Shown here: piece by piece, positions 45,116 to 56,799 of the stretch | Numbering within the stretch: position 1 is the first letter of the stretch | Layout of the letters: the number at the start of each line of letters is the position of its first letter | NCBI RefSeq assembly: GCF_032854445.1 | Contig: NC_088307.1 | Span: 11,346,001 to 11,410,000, forward strand | DNA length: 64,000 nt | Direction: 5' to 3' | Source of the DNA: Liolophura sinensis | Taxonomy: Eukaryota > Mollusca > Polyplacophora > Chitonida > Chitonidae | Notes under the pieces: model-generated | Told to the model about the DNA's origin: nothing | Databases searched by the model: none | The model's input: the letters and a program-made list of their open reading frames with translations, nothing else | Program-made: the position numbers and the translations under genes

Positions 45116-48100
45116 ATGGTTGTGCTTTTCCTGTTGTTCTTCTGCGGGTTAGCAGGTAAGTTTAACTAAGAAGTTGCAACGGGTGTCTGTATGTTAATGT
45201 GACTGGAAAATCTGTTCTAATGTTTCCAACATTTGTCTGTTCGTATGTCCGGATTTAACCGGCCAAATCGTAGAACGTTCAAAGGTTGGAAAATTTGCCA
45301 TCAGGAATGACGTCTTTGGATATGTGGCGTTGAACTCAGAGGATTAATGGTCTTCATGGTGTTTCATTGATGAAGCGAGATAGATTTTGCTAAAATATCA
45401 ATTATTAATTTTGCTAAAATGATGTGGACTTATCATATTATTATATTATTGACATATTTCCTGGTGTTAATTTCTTTCTCAACAGCCTCACAACGCTCTA
45501 TCAACCCCGCCGAGTTTCCCAAAACCATTGAGCTGATCACAGATCTGGCCGGCGTATCGCAAAAATCCGCTTCCCTTGAAACATGTATCAAGAAAGTGAC
45601 CAGTCCTCTGGACAAAACTGTTCATTTTGGCGACGAGATAGCCACGGTTGGGGACAAGATAACGACGTTGGTACAGCGAACCGAGGTCATTGTTGACATT
45701 CTCGATACCGTTATGTTAATACCTTATGTCGGAGAGGTTGCCTCATTCGTCCTGGAACCCGCCGTGACCGTTCTTAATGTCATCAAGACAGGGGTAAGTG
45801 TCAACCCTGGAATGGCATCTGCAGAGTTATAGTTGTTGCGAATAGGGTTACATGAATGCGTAATGTTGGGGAAACAGGTTTTCGAGAAAGAGACTGATTG
45901 GGATCAAATGATGCAACTTAACAGTCTTGTTTTGGAAATACACGCGATTATAGTCTTACGGCAGTCTTACTGCCGTACTGATAAATTTCACAAATACAAA
46001 AGTCCCAAAGATGGCGTTTCCATATGTAACATGTAAATACATACATGACGAGAACGAAATGTAAAAAGTTTTTAAACATCCGGTTCCATTAATTGGGAAT
46101 TGATTGAAACAGCTTTTTTCAAAGAGAAGATCTTGCAAAAGCCGACCATTGTTTTTCGTATATTTGAGTAAAATCGTCTAACCAAAATAGGCAGATGTTA
46201 TGTCCTGGCGATCAATGTATTTCAGTTATCAAAAGTAAAGCCAGTTGTTCAGGCCTTCGCCAACAAAATGCATGCATGGATCCAACCCCTTAAGGCCGTG
46301 ATGAATAAAATCCATTGGGTGGAAAATTCTATTGGCAAGTTTGCCAAAATTGTAACCGCTGGTGAGTAAAAAAAGTCCTTCAGCGACCATAAATTTTGTT
46401 CCTCACATCTAGAATAATGATTTGGTAACTTTGTCTGGTATAGAAAGAGAGATTCAAATTATCTTCGCTGAGTCACACTGTTGAGTCGTTCATCGTAGTT
46501 TTGTTCTTAAGCACTTCAACTGTAATACGATCAGTGATCAGTTTGTCAATGTGGCAATCCTTCTTCCTCACACTGTGGTAATATATTTGATTATTGCTTA
46601 AAGTAAGCCCGTAACATTAGAGTTGTACAGAAAAAAAGCCTTTGGAACACGCCTCCAAAGACCTGATGCTTTGCATTGTTTTTATTTTAATGTATGCTAA
46701 TTGTGATGACAACACAGAATTTTTAGTCATTCTGGACCACAGACGTCTCATAAATTGCTATTAACACAACTGCATTTTTTCAGTTAATCCTGTGTTAGCC
46801 ATGATGCTAAGGAGTGTTTCATTTGTTACTATTTTAGCATTTACATGGATAAAATAAAGTCATAACGGATGTAAATTGATAAGGGGCTGTATTTCACCAG
46901 TTACGGGAGACCATTTGCCAACTATCATATTGTCGTCGCAGCTCTAGTTTTACTCCCATGCTATAGTCCTTTGATATTTATTTACTTGATGGATGTTTTA
47001 GTGGGATGATGTATATTCTACTTTTGCCCTGCTTTGTTGTATCAGTCGATGGCAAAGCTGCGGCCGCAGAAGGGTGCGTCAACTCACTTCCGGTTGGCAG
47101 AACACCGGCTATCCACGCCCTAGAGGGAGTTTCGGGTAAACTGGATGTGGTACCTGACGGATTCGGTGTGGCGTTGGGGGCAGTGAACACCGGGTGCAGC
47201 AAAATTGAGGGCTTCTTAGGGAAAATCCACCTTGTACGCAGGCGCAGAGGATTACCAAGCTTGGGAGCCGTAAACAGTTAGTATGGAAAGCTACTATATA
47301 TATTTGGCCAATTTGAAACTAAGTCGACTAATTCATAGTTCTATCTGAGGACGCAGGGAAGAATCCAGAAGTGCCTAACTTGACGAAAGTTGTAACCAGG
47401 AGCCCTTGTAATCAAAATGCAGCTTGTGGCGTAACAACAACCACAACATGAAAATCAACCCTAAATCTTAATTATTGTTACTGAACTTTAATTCAAGAAG
47501 GCGGGCTCTTAATAAAAACAAGATATAGGATTCAACTAACGACTTACATTTCTGACTGGCAATCATTCATAATTAATTTTGTTTAATCCTTTTAGACGAG
47601 AATCGTGTCGGATTACCACATCGAAGTTCTAGTTAAAATGGAACTAAATTTTTCCAAAAATTAAAATCCCATCGCTGCCACCAAAATTTCATTCATGTGA
47701 GTCAACTTACACCCTTAATTAATACTAGTAAGTTCTCCCGCCGTACGTGGGAAGGTCTGCCAGCAACCTGCGGATGGACGTGGGTTTCCCCGAGCTCTGC
47801 CCGGTTTCCTCCCACCATAATGCTGGCCGCCGTCGTATAAGTAAAATATTCTTGAGTACGGCGTAAAGTACCAATCAAATAAATAAATAGATAAATAAAT
47901 AAATAAATAATAGTCAGCTAATTGAGGAAAAGCTCAAACATCTTTCTAGAATTTACGTGGAGAAACATTATGGATATATGTTTGATTTATGATATATGAT
48001 TTTTGCAGAGGTACTGGATACCATTTTGCATGCGTTTGGACCGCTCGGTCACTTCCTCGATGAAGTCAATGCAGTACTTCATAAGAAGTTTTGTCTGCTT

Positions 48101-51100
48101 CACAGGTAAATATGGGTCATTTTTATGCGATAGTGGTTACTTATATGGGCAGAGGAAGCTAGAGTAACAGGAGTGACCCAACGACCTTTAGCAAGTTACA
48201 GACGGACTTTCCAAAGTGTGATGTTTAGACATGCACACAATATTGGTGGGAGACAAGTGGTCTACAACTGAGATTAGAGTGTGCAAACGGCGACTCCAGC
48301 GTCATCTATCGCTTATTGTCACCAAGGCCCCGAGGACAGAGAGAGTTGCTGAACATGAATATTCTCTGTTCGTAAAGAGAGTGAATAAATTCCCCTTTTT
48401 CAGACTGAGAGGACTTAGTACTGGAACTTCCGTGGCCGAGTGGTTAGCGTGCTAGCGCGGGGCAATAACTCAGAAGCCTCTCAATAAACGGTTGCTGTGT
48501 ATTCAAGTTCAGCTCATGCTGGCTTCCTCTGTTGTCGTACATGGGAAGATCTCTCAACAACATGAGAATGATCGTGGGTTTCCACAGGTTTCCTCCCACC
48601 AATATGTTGGCTGTTGTTGTACAAATGAATTGTTCTTGAGCACGACGTTAAACACCAGTCAAATAAATAAGTAAATAAATGACTACCAGAATGTACCTCT
48701 TGTTAACTCTACCCATAATATACTGGTCTATATCATGTAAGCGAAAATTCACCAGTATACCGTTAAACACCAATATGGAAATAAGTCAATCATTAACTTG
48801 TAGGCAGAGGCTATACAAATGAATTATGTTGCAGTCTGGAAAAACTGGCTGAAGAAGGAGTAAAAGTAGGAAAGGAAGTGGCACAACAAGCTGTGCATCT
48901 TGAGAAGACGGTTATCAAGGATGCTAAGCAGGTTGTGGACGAAGTCGGACATGTTTGGGTTGAAGTGGACAAAGGAGCCGAGAAAGTCATAAACAACGTG
49001 GGCAAAGGCGTCGAAAGTTTGGGCGAGAAAATTATCGACGGCATCAAGGAAGCTGGTGAAGTTGTGGGCAAAGGTGTCGTGAATGCCGCGAAAACGGTCG
49101 GTGAGGAAACGAAACATGTCGTTGAAGAAGTGGGCAAAGGTGTTGTTAACGCGGCGAAAACGGTCGGTGAGGAAACAAAACATGTCGCTGAGGAAGTTGG
49201 TAAAGGTGTCGTAAACGCCGGTAAAACAGTTGCCGAAGGAGTTAACACCGCAGTCCACAAAGTTGGGAGCTTCTTTCATCACATTTTCGGCAAACGTGGC
49301 GTGGCAGAGAACATCTACTTCGTAGACGGGAAACTTTACGTTTTGGTTGACGTAAGCTTTGAATTTTACCAGGCTTTTTCTTATGTGTCATTCATATGCT
49401 TTCGTGTTTTCGTAAAAAAATGTTTTAAAGAAAATAAAATACTTTCCAGCTTCATCAAAAGTCTTCACGGTGGGTTGCATCTAATTTCATCTGTTACTCT
49501 ACCAGCGTAATCCAACATATTGTTTTCGTTACGGTTATAGCTAAGCACTAGACTTTGATTCAAAGTGATACAGAATCGATTCTGATTGGCTTATGTGAGA
49601 GATACACAAGTCCAGTCTATGCCTTGCCTAAGCTCAATATAAGGTATGATACATTTATTGAAGCTGTGACCAAAGCTGTAAGATTTAACCCAGGAAACCT
49701 TATCTCCACTGTCAGCCAATCAAAGTCGATTATGTATCCCTGTTACACAAATGAAATGGTGTTTTAGTTTTGATTTTCGGTCTTGGTAAGTTTTGCTAAC
49801 GTGTGTAAAGACTAAAAATCGTGAAGTACGACTTTAAACCCTAAGCACTCACTCACTCACTCTTTCAGGGAAGTGTAGACACGCGCACGCGCAGAGGGGT
49901 GGACGTTTGTTTCAGCTTGAGCGACGTTTTCAAGGGCATTAACGCCGTCACAGGAGGACTGATGAACAAGGCTAAGGGCTTGATTGACGGCCTTTTCCAC
50001 GGAAAGACTTCATTTAAAATTCCAGGTGTGGATACAGGTCAAAGCATTTTCAGGTATAGGGAGGGGTGCAGTGGATGAGTATTCAGTGAGTTAAACAGGA
50101 CACAAATCTATTGCTTAGAAATATATCAGTTGCTAAACTTGGAGGAAGCTTCTATAAACTCTGTCTAATTAAAAACTACAAGCACAAATTCAATATTGCT
50201 GCCAGACATGACGCGAAAGGCTCATGACTTCTTGCACGTAGGCCCTTCCTTCAGTAAATACCCTAGGTTAAAATATGTATATGTCACAAATGTTATTGAC
50301 ACACCAATCAGCTGAAAGACAGACAGAGATTTGTAGGCCCATAATTATTAAGGAACTTAAGAGGTAAAGTTAAGTCATAAATTACAAGGGCTGGAAAAGC
50401 CAAAGTCAGAACAGGAAAGAACTCACACTATAATTAATACATAGTTCTGCAATAAAGAGTCATTGCAAATAGTTTAATCTTTTAGAGCAAAATATTTTTA
50501 TCGTAGCTGTGGCCACAGGTCAGATGTCTGCAACAAAAGACCAACTATTCCAGAATAAAGTTTGCTTAGTGTTAAACCTGAATCGCAGAACATCATGAAA
50601 ACACTCAAGATTTCCCCATCTTAATAAGAGAAATCGATTGTTTGTTTGATTAGAGTTTAACGTAAAAGCAGCAGTCTGCAACAGTCATATCATCTTGGTG
50701 TCTTATGGTAGCTGGCCAGAGCCAATACGAAGACTAGAAGGCCATGCAGAAAACACCACGCCCCATCCAATATTGGCATACTCGCAGTAGAGTAGAATTA
50801 GAGCCAAGTAGCAAGCAAGGCATGTACAAAGATTGGTGACGTAAAAGCATAAGACTAGACCCTGTTTTTTTCTTCAAATCCGAAAACGCAAACAAAAACT
50901 AAAAACGTAATGTGGGAAGTTACTTGTACTATAGCTGTTTTATGTATGTCGTTTTAAATCTACCCAGGCCTTACTAGTGATGTCCTCAACATTGGCTCTC
51001 TGTTCCACAATCTGGACTTCGGAGGGCTACTCCCGCATCTCAAGGACATCGTGAAGTTACCACAGGTAGACATGGACAAAATCATGAAACTGAATGTGAA

Positions 51101-51617
51101 ACTGTTTGAACAGACACTTCCACAGTGTGCTGCGGTATTGGGTAAGTAGAAAATAGCTCCCTTGACCATTTTAGCCCTGTTTATTATTGTTTATTAATAA
51201 TGATAATATGACTTTATTTCAAACTTAATGTTCTCAAAGAAACATTTGAAGGGAGAGAACGAAGTCTTAATTAGACTAGTTACAGGATCATACCGGAAGT
51301 TGAATGTAATTAGAGAAATGAACTTATTGCGCCACTTAGGTCACAATAAAAATGTCCTAAAGGTTTTGATGGGGGAGAGAATTTGCAAATCAGGTTCTGA
51401 ATAGGTATTGCTCCATCTAAATGCTTTCGAAGGCAAAATAACTTTGTGGTACAGCTCATTAATCAGTAATATAACCCACTGAATTATACTGAGTTAAACA
51501 ATATCCAGATGGCGCTATGTCTGTTTTGTCATAAGTGACTATTGTTACTCATTGCCAAAAGTCAATTGACTAAATCATACATATCTCTTGCCAGCTAAAT
51601 TCAACACGCAAGGATAA
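45116..51617 (+). CDS. Gene B: secreted precursor, paralogue of A
   Basis: Nine coding exons: 45116-45155, 45486-45793, 46226-46361, 47046-47276, 48009-48105, 48835-49351, 49869-50025, 50968-51141 and 51595-51617. They total 1683 nt (560 aa). Every exon except 6 and 9 has exactly the length found in gene A, in the same phase. It has a signal peptide, the six shared cysteines, RRRR (226-229), GKR (423-425) and RTRR (449-452). Exon 6 codes thirteen consecutive 11-residue units (283-425), such as GKGVVNAAKTV and GEETKHVVEEV, ending exactly at the GKR site. A 66-base direct repeat is visible in the exon. The repeats are Lys/Glu-rich and poor in His, unlike A. A 3' UTR intron begins four bases after the stop (donor 51622; possible acceptor 52291-52292). 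Function unknown; the repeat helix suggests lipid or surface binding. Confidence 0.87.
46650..46972 (+). repeat. Repeat X1 upstream of gene B exon 4
   Basis: This matches the 33.75-34.06 kb copy through gtgatgacaacacag-aattt, catttgccaactatcatatt and ctctagttttactccc-atgct. It ends about 70 bases before the exon 4 acceptor. Confidence 0.65.
47735..47912 (+). repeat. SINE-A copy, head truncated
   Basis: This begins CCGTACGTGGGAAGGTCTGC and ends GTACCAATCAAATAAATAAA. Confidence 0.85.
48425..48680 (+). repeat. SINE-A copy, near full length, diverged
   Basis: The head CCGTGGCCGAGTGGTTAGCG leads to the tail ACGACGTTAAACACCAGTC plus AAAT repeats, in gene B intron 5. Confidence 0.8.
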
Positions 51618-51689
51618 TCTGGTGAGTTTTAATTTGTGTTGGAACTTTAATGCACTTTTACAAACGTATGAACTTGTGTAAACGTCATA

Positions 51690-51930
51690 CTTAATTTACA
51701 TATTGCATAATACAACTTGTGTTAACTTCGTACTTATTTTACATATTACAACTTGTGTAAACTTCGTACTTATTTTACATATTAAAACTTGTGTAAACTA
51801 CTTACTTGTTGTACATATTACAACTTGTGTAAACTGCGTACTTATTTTACAAACTACATATTACAACTTGTGCAAACTTCTTAATTATATTACATATCAC
51901 AACTTGTGTAAACTTCATACTTGTCAACAT
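51690..51930. repeat. 36-bp minisatellite, about 6 units
   Basis: The unit is near CATATTACAACTTGTGTAAA plus CTTCGTACTTATTTTA, downstream of the gene B stop. Confidence 0.9.
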
Positions 51931-52760
51931 ATTATCTTACTGCACAATTTTCCCTTTCTAAAACAGCCTTATACTTACACTACTTACGTCATCATGAGTG
52001 ATTTCAAATAAAACGCAAATATGTATAAAAGTATCTGGTTTGACAAGTGAAGGATATTACCACTGCTTCTATGTAATCAACAAACTGAAAGTCACTTTTA
52101 TGCTTTCCAAAACCCTAAGATTTGTGAACTTAATCTTCGAATTGCCACTCAGTTCAAAGTTGATGCGACAGACTAATTCAAAAAGATCTAAGACGTACTG
52201 GCACAATGTACACCCTCGTTAGGGATTAATTATGTAGTTACATGAAAAAGTAAATTATAAATTTCTGACTTCAAGAGATTTTGACTTTTCAGCTGACATT
52301 CCAACATAGAGTTCCAGATTGCAGAAAGTTCCAAGGTGACATTTGTTTTCTTCAGAACTGCATCATTGTACTGGTACTAAACCATCAGTTTTATAAAAAC
52401 TTTTACTCTTCCACGTTTATGGTGTTGTTTTTTATTTGGGTTATATACCAATATGTAGTTCTCACATCTCCTATGTATTTATTGCTATTAACTGGGATTT
52501 GTTTTCAACGGTTGCACCAATGGCGCACATTAAAATAATGCTGCGGACATTCAAGAATTGTTTTAGGCGTATTAGGATGATATCAAAGAGCTACTTAGCT
52601 CCAGGAGTGGAGAAAATTTCAGCTAACTCTAATGGTAACGGAAGCTAGAGTCTGGTATTAGGAAATCCAAGTAAGATCTAGCAAGACAAGATCTTATCTC
52701 TATTTCTACTCTGTCGCACCGTCAAGTGTAATGGGGCTTACCATCTGGGAATTTCCTTTA

Positions 52761-52897
52761 GTCTGGTCGTAGAAGCGTGGACTGGTACAAATCCCCAGTT
52801 TAGGAGTCTAGTCGTGGAAGCGTGGACTGGTACAAATCCCCAGAGTAGGGATCTAGTCGTAGAAGCGTGGACTGGTACAAATCCCCAGCTTAGGAGT
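52761..52897. repeat. 45-bp tandem repeat, 3 units
   Basis: Units start at 52761, 52806 and 52851 and contain GAAGCGTGGACTGGTACAAA then TCCCCAG. Confidence 0.95.
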
Positions 52898-53129
52898 TAC
52901 ACCGGGAATGTGATGTCTGTATGACTTTTAATATTCAAGAATATTCCAGACATATCAGGGCGGTCAGCTTTATAAGTGGGAAAAACCAGTGCACTTCAGC
53001 AGTTACATGACAAACCTCTGGACTGCAATATAAGCCCACAGACGAGCCAGCCAGATCTAGACTATAGCCTACGGTGTCATGGGTCAGAGGTCGAACCATG
53101 ACGGTGACTGACGCCTTCAGCGGATTTAT

Positions 53130-53240
53130 TGATGTGTTTATTTTTTTATTTGATTTGTGTTTTACGCCACAAAAGATATTTCACTTATACGACCGCGCGG
53201 TCAGTATTATGGTGGGAAGAAACCGTTCAGAGCCGGGGGG
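53130..53240 (-). repeat. SINE-A 3' fragment
   Basis: TTTGATTTGTGTTTTACGCC to GGTGGGAAGAAACCGTTCAG. Confidence 0.7.
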
Positions 53241-53261
53241 AGGGGGATCTCGGCGTCGAAA

Positions 53262-53495
53262 TAGGAATTCGCATACCAGACGTCAACCAAAGTTGAAATA
53301 ACCAAAGAACCAAAAAAGTATAAAGTATGAAATTGGGATAGATTTATGCAAAGAGCAAGAGTCAACAGTTTACAATGATGTTGGGAAGGCGCAAGGAATG
53401 GTCTAGGTGAATGAATGAAATCAGTATCCAAATTGTGTGTATCATACTATAGTTTATAGTTTGTAGATAATCAAAGTATGTAACTCCGCTGCGCT
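53262..53495 (+). repeat. Repeat X2 fragment upstream of gene C
   Basis: This shares gtcaacagtttacaatgatg, tctaggtgaatgaatgaaat-cagtat and taactccgctgcgcttt-type segments with 44220-44380. Confidence 0.55.
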
Positions 53496-53782
53496 TTAAA
53501 TACCATCCTGCTCGCAACGACCACATTGGTGAGTGGCTTCTGAATCATTGTGTTGCAATAGCACGCTAAATCAATCGGTCACAGAGGCCCATGAGCTGAC
53601 TGAGCGTGCCAATATTTGTTTGAATCTCATTTGTCTTTGATTGCCTCAGAGTGGAATTCCTAACGTTTTCTCCGCTATGTCTATATGTGTTCCAGTTCTT
53701 TCGACAGACACCGTTAGTTTCACATGGCTATGACAACATTTTTGCTGGAAATTCTTCACAAATGGGTTGGAATGATCTACTC

Positions 53783-53784
53783 AT

Positions 53785-53835
<51 letters not shown>

Positions 53836-54020
53836 TTTGATTGGAGTGTTCCGCCGTACTCAAGATAATTTTACCTGTACATGTATAATGGTGGCCACAA
53901 TTGTGGTGGGAGGGCCGTCCGCAGGTTGTTTGCAGACATTCACATATCCGACCGGGGAGGAAGCCTGCATGACTTGGACTTGAACTCACAGCGACTCCAT
54001 TGGTGAGGGGCTTCTGGGGG
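53783..54020 (-). repeat. SINE-A copy with long TTTA tail
   Basis: About 15 TTTA units at 53783-53840 are the complement of the SINE tail. The core and the B-box-like CTTGAACTCACAGCGACTCC follow. Confidence 0.8.
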
Positions 54021-54274
54021 AAACGCGACTCGAAGTCTGTGTTACTGTGTTATTCTAAGTAGTTCTCTAAGCATTTCCTCAATTGCTTACTCGGAACAAA
54101 CGTCTTAGAGGGTGAAACCATTTCTATACGCCTCACAGTATGCCATATTTGCCTTGTTCCCTTGTCTTGTACTACGCTCATCGCTCGTGGGGATTTAAGA
54201 ACGATAACCACGTATGTGATAATAAACTGACGGCCAAAAGAAACTTTTCAAAGCGTTCAGATCAATTTATTTTA

Positions 54275-55105
54275 CCAAAGCAAAAAAACAGGATGACCGT
54301 TGTCATGCTGTTAAACGACACCACGTGGCTGCTGTTGAAGGAATGGCAGGACAAAAGGACGTAGAATTTCATCCACGTAACGTTGAGCTGTTAGGTTCCC
54401 GTAGATGAGACCCAGTAGTGTCCGTTCCTCTCCTCAGATCCCACCCCACACCATCACGCTGCCGCCACCAAACGGTACTACCTCCTGAACGCATGATGCA
54501 GCCGTTCGTTCGTCTCTCTCACGGTAAACTCGCCGTCTGCCATCGGCTCGGAACAGGCAGAGGCGGCTTTCGTCCGTGAAAATAACACGTTGCCAATCAC
54601 GTCGCTGCCAACGGCGTACAATTCGAGCCCATCGCAACCTCTGGCGACGATGTTCGGCTGTCAGCAACTGCCCCCTGAATGGTCGATAGTCCCGAATTCT
54701 GTGAGCCATGTGTCTCCTGGACACGGTCTGCCGACTGACCTGGTGACCTAAGGCATTGATTGACGATGACGTCACTGTCAGAAAGCGGTTCCTTAGGTGA
54801 TTAGGTGGGCCCCGTCTTCTCTGGGCGTAGTTACCCTAGGCCTGCCTGTTCTTGGCCTGTCCAATGTCTACCCTGTCTGTCTGTAACGTTGCATCAAGAT
54901 TGACACAATTGCACGAGAGCAGCCGAAGGTCCTTGCAATGTGGGCATGGGTGGCTCCCATGGATACCATACCCAGGGCCCTCTCGCGTTGTTCTGGAGTC
55001 AATCGAGGCATTATTTTGGTGGTTTCTAGTCAGTGTGCAAGTCCAGCACACTGTGTGTAACGTTTTTGTACACTTATGACATGTGCAGTTGCGGCCATCC
55101 ATGGG
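54275..55105 (-). pseudogene. Decayed Tc1-type transposase
   Basis: On the minus strand, an N-terminal helix-turn-helix part (from near 55011) reads MPRLTPEQRERALGMVS-like residues and then hits stops. The central part (54775-54434) is open, with the D-containing segment VIFTDESRLCLF and then GGGSVMVWGG. A further piece with QHDNGHP near 54300 precedes the left end. The last catalytic residue of the DD(E/D) triad is missing and several stops and frame changes are present, so it cannot work. It could once have mobilised TA-flanked MITEs like 16040-16240. Confidence 0.8.
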
Positions 55106-55489
55106 TCACGTGATTTTTCAACTTTATTCGTTGTCTCAAAACAAATTCGTGTGGGCGTATATGACGCTTGTCGCACATAGGAATATGCTCTGTACAATGT
55201 TTTCCTACAATAATTTGGGATTAATTTGCAGAAAATGCTGGTTAATTGATATGCAGTTTTACCAACAAAACTTACTTTCGAAAATTATTGGAAAAGAAAG
55301 TCCACATGGAGATCATTATTGAAAAATGCGAGGTGCCAGGATCTGATAAATTTTTGCAGCTTGCTTTGCGAGCAGTTTTGTGGGCGAAGGAAACCTGAGT
55401 ACCAATCTACAGACGAAAGCAACTGATCATCAACGAACGTAAGACTTTACAAGCGGTCTCACAGCATCCATCGACCGGATATTTATTAA

Positions 55490-55625
55490 GATGATTGGTG
55501 TTTTTACGCCGCACTTATTTCACTTATATGACGTCGGCCAGCATTATGGTGGGAGGAAAGCGGGGTGAGCCCGGCGGCAGGGGGGACCCAATACCATCAC
55601 TAACCACCTCGGCCACCGAGGTCCC
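55490..55625 (-). repeat. SINE-A fragment
   Basis: GATTGGTGTTTTTACGCCGC to GAGGAAAGCGGGGTGAGCCC. A head piece CACCTCGGCCACCGAGGTCC follows. Confidence 0.7.
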
Positions 55626-55877
55626 TCTCAAATATGCTTAAATGACTTTCCTTTATATTATGCATACGTTTCTATAGTTGCTGTGTTTCGTAATAAACAG
55701 GCCTTCGTGCCGTGTAGACGCTTGAATTGTGCATTTGCCACCTTGACCTAGTGTTGGAAAGTAATCTTAATTTCGATGGATGTATACCCATATCGTTAAG
55801 TAAGACACGTACGTGTGGGACAGGAATATGTGAAGAGTTCAAGATATAGGGAACTTGTGAATGTTCTACCTGTAGAA

Positions 55878-55979
55878 GATAATGTTATCAGTTTTACACC
55901 AGGTGCGGTTATTTTTGCATATTTCAATGCCGTCATTTTTGCAAACGGGTCTTTCTCGCGGCGTTCATTCCAGTAGCAG
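55878..55979 (+). promoter_or_regulatory. Promoter module and 5' UTR exon of gene C
   Basis: GATAATGTTATC (55878-55889) and CAGGTG (55900-55905) have the same ten-base gap as in gene B. A probable untranslated exon ends AGTAGCAG|GTAATT at 55979. Confidence 0.6.
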
Positions 55980-56239
55980 GTAATTTCTATAGACTCATAT
56001 CAGCCTCCATTTGTTTATTCTTGAAATATTTTTGATTCATTCTGGTCTGTTTTTAGGGTTATTTGTCAATTACGATGACCTTGTCAACAAACAAATATTC
56101 TCACACAGCCATCTGTATATTCTTGCAATATTTTTTTTATTTATTTTGATATCTTTTGGGGTTTTTATTTTATCAACTTTGTTGACTTTTCTTATGAATA
56201 ATGATAATTCTGCATGTATGCACTAAATACGATTTCATT

Positions 56240-56707
56240 TGATCTGAGTGGTGTTTTACGCCGTACTCAAGAATATTACACTTATACGACGGCGGCCAGC
56301 ATTATGGTGGGAAGAAACCGGGCAGAGCACTAAATACGAGTGCGTGAGTGTGAGTGCTTGGGGTTTAACGTCGTGCTCAACAATTTTTCAGTCATATGAC
56401 GACGAAGGAATCATTAGGGTGCATGTACGTGTAATGTGCCTCCTTGTTGCAGGACGGATTTCCACCGCTCTTTTATTTAGTGCTGCTTCACTGAGACGAC
56501 TTACCGAAGGCAAGTAAGCCGCCCCGCCCGAGCCATTATACTGATACGGGTCAACCAGTCGTTGCACTATCCCCTTCATGCTGAACGCCAAGCGAGGAAG
56601 TTACAACTTCCTCTTTTAAAGTCTTAGGTGTGAGTCGATCAAGGATTGATCCTGGATCTACCGGTCCCGAAGCGGACGCTCTACCAACTGTGCTATCCGG
56701 GCCGGTC
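56240..56707 (-). repeat. SINE-A fragment followed by full SINE-B
   Basis: 56240-56332 is a SINE-A 3' part that stops at CCGGGCAGAGC. The short target-like ACTAAATACGA flanks a complete SINE-B (56340-56707) on both sides, consistent with a target site duplication of about 11 bases. Confidence 0.8.
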
Positions 56708-56799
56708 ACTAAATACGAAACCATGTCTACGAATATTACAGGACTTAAGGAAAGACCGCCTCGAAAAGACATTGGAGTCACTCGAATAAAGAAACCAAT

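Larger units (their letters stand above)
51931..55355. other. Region between gene B and gene C
   Basis: This holds a possible 3' UTR exon of gene B from about 52293, a 45-bp triplication, SINE-A fragments, repeat X2 and a decayed Tc1-type transposon. No other gene was seen. Confidence 0.45.

Noticed and set aside
56011-56226. 71-codon hydrophobic frame, repeated at 61151-61366
   Set aside because: It is identical only because of the 5140-bp duplication and lies in a 5' UTR intron; no coding evidence.
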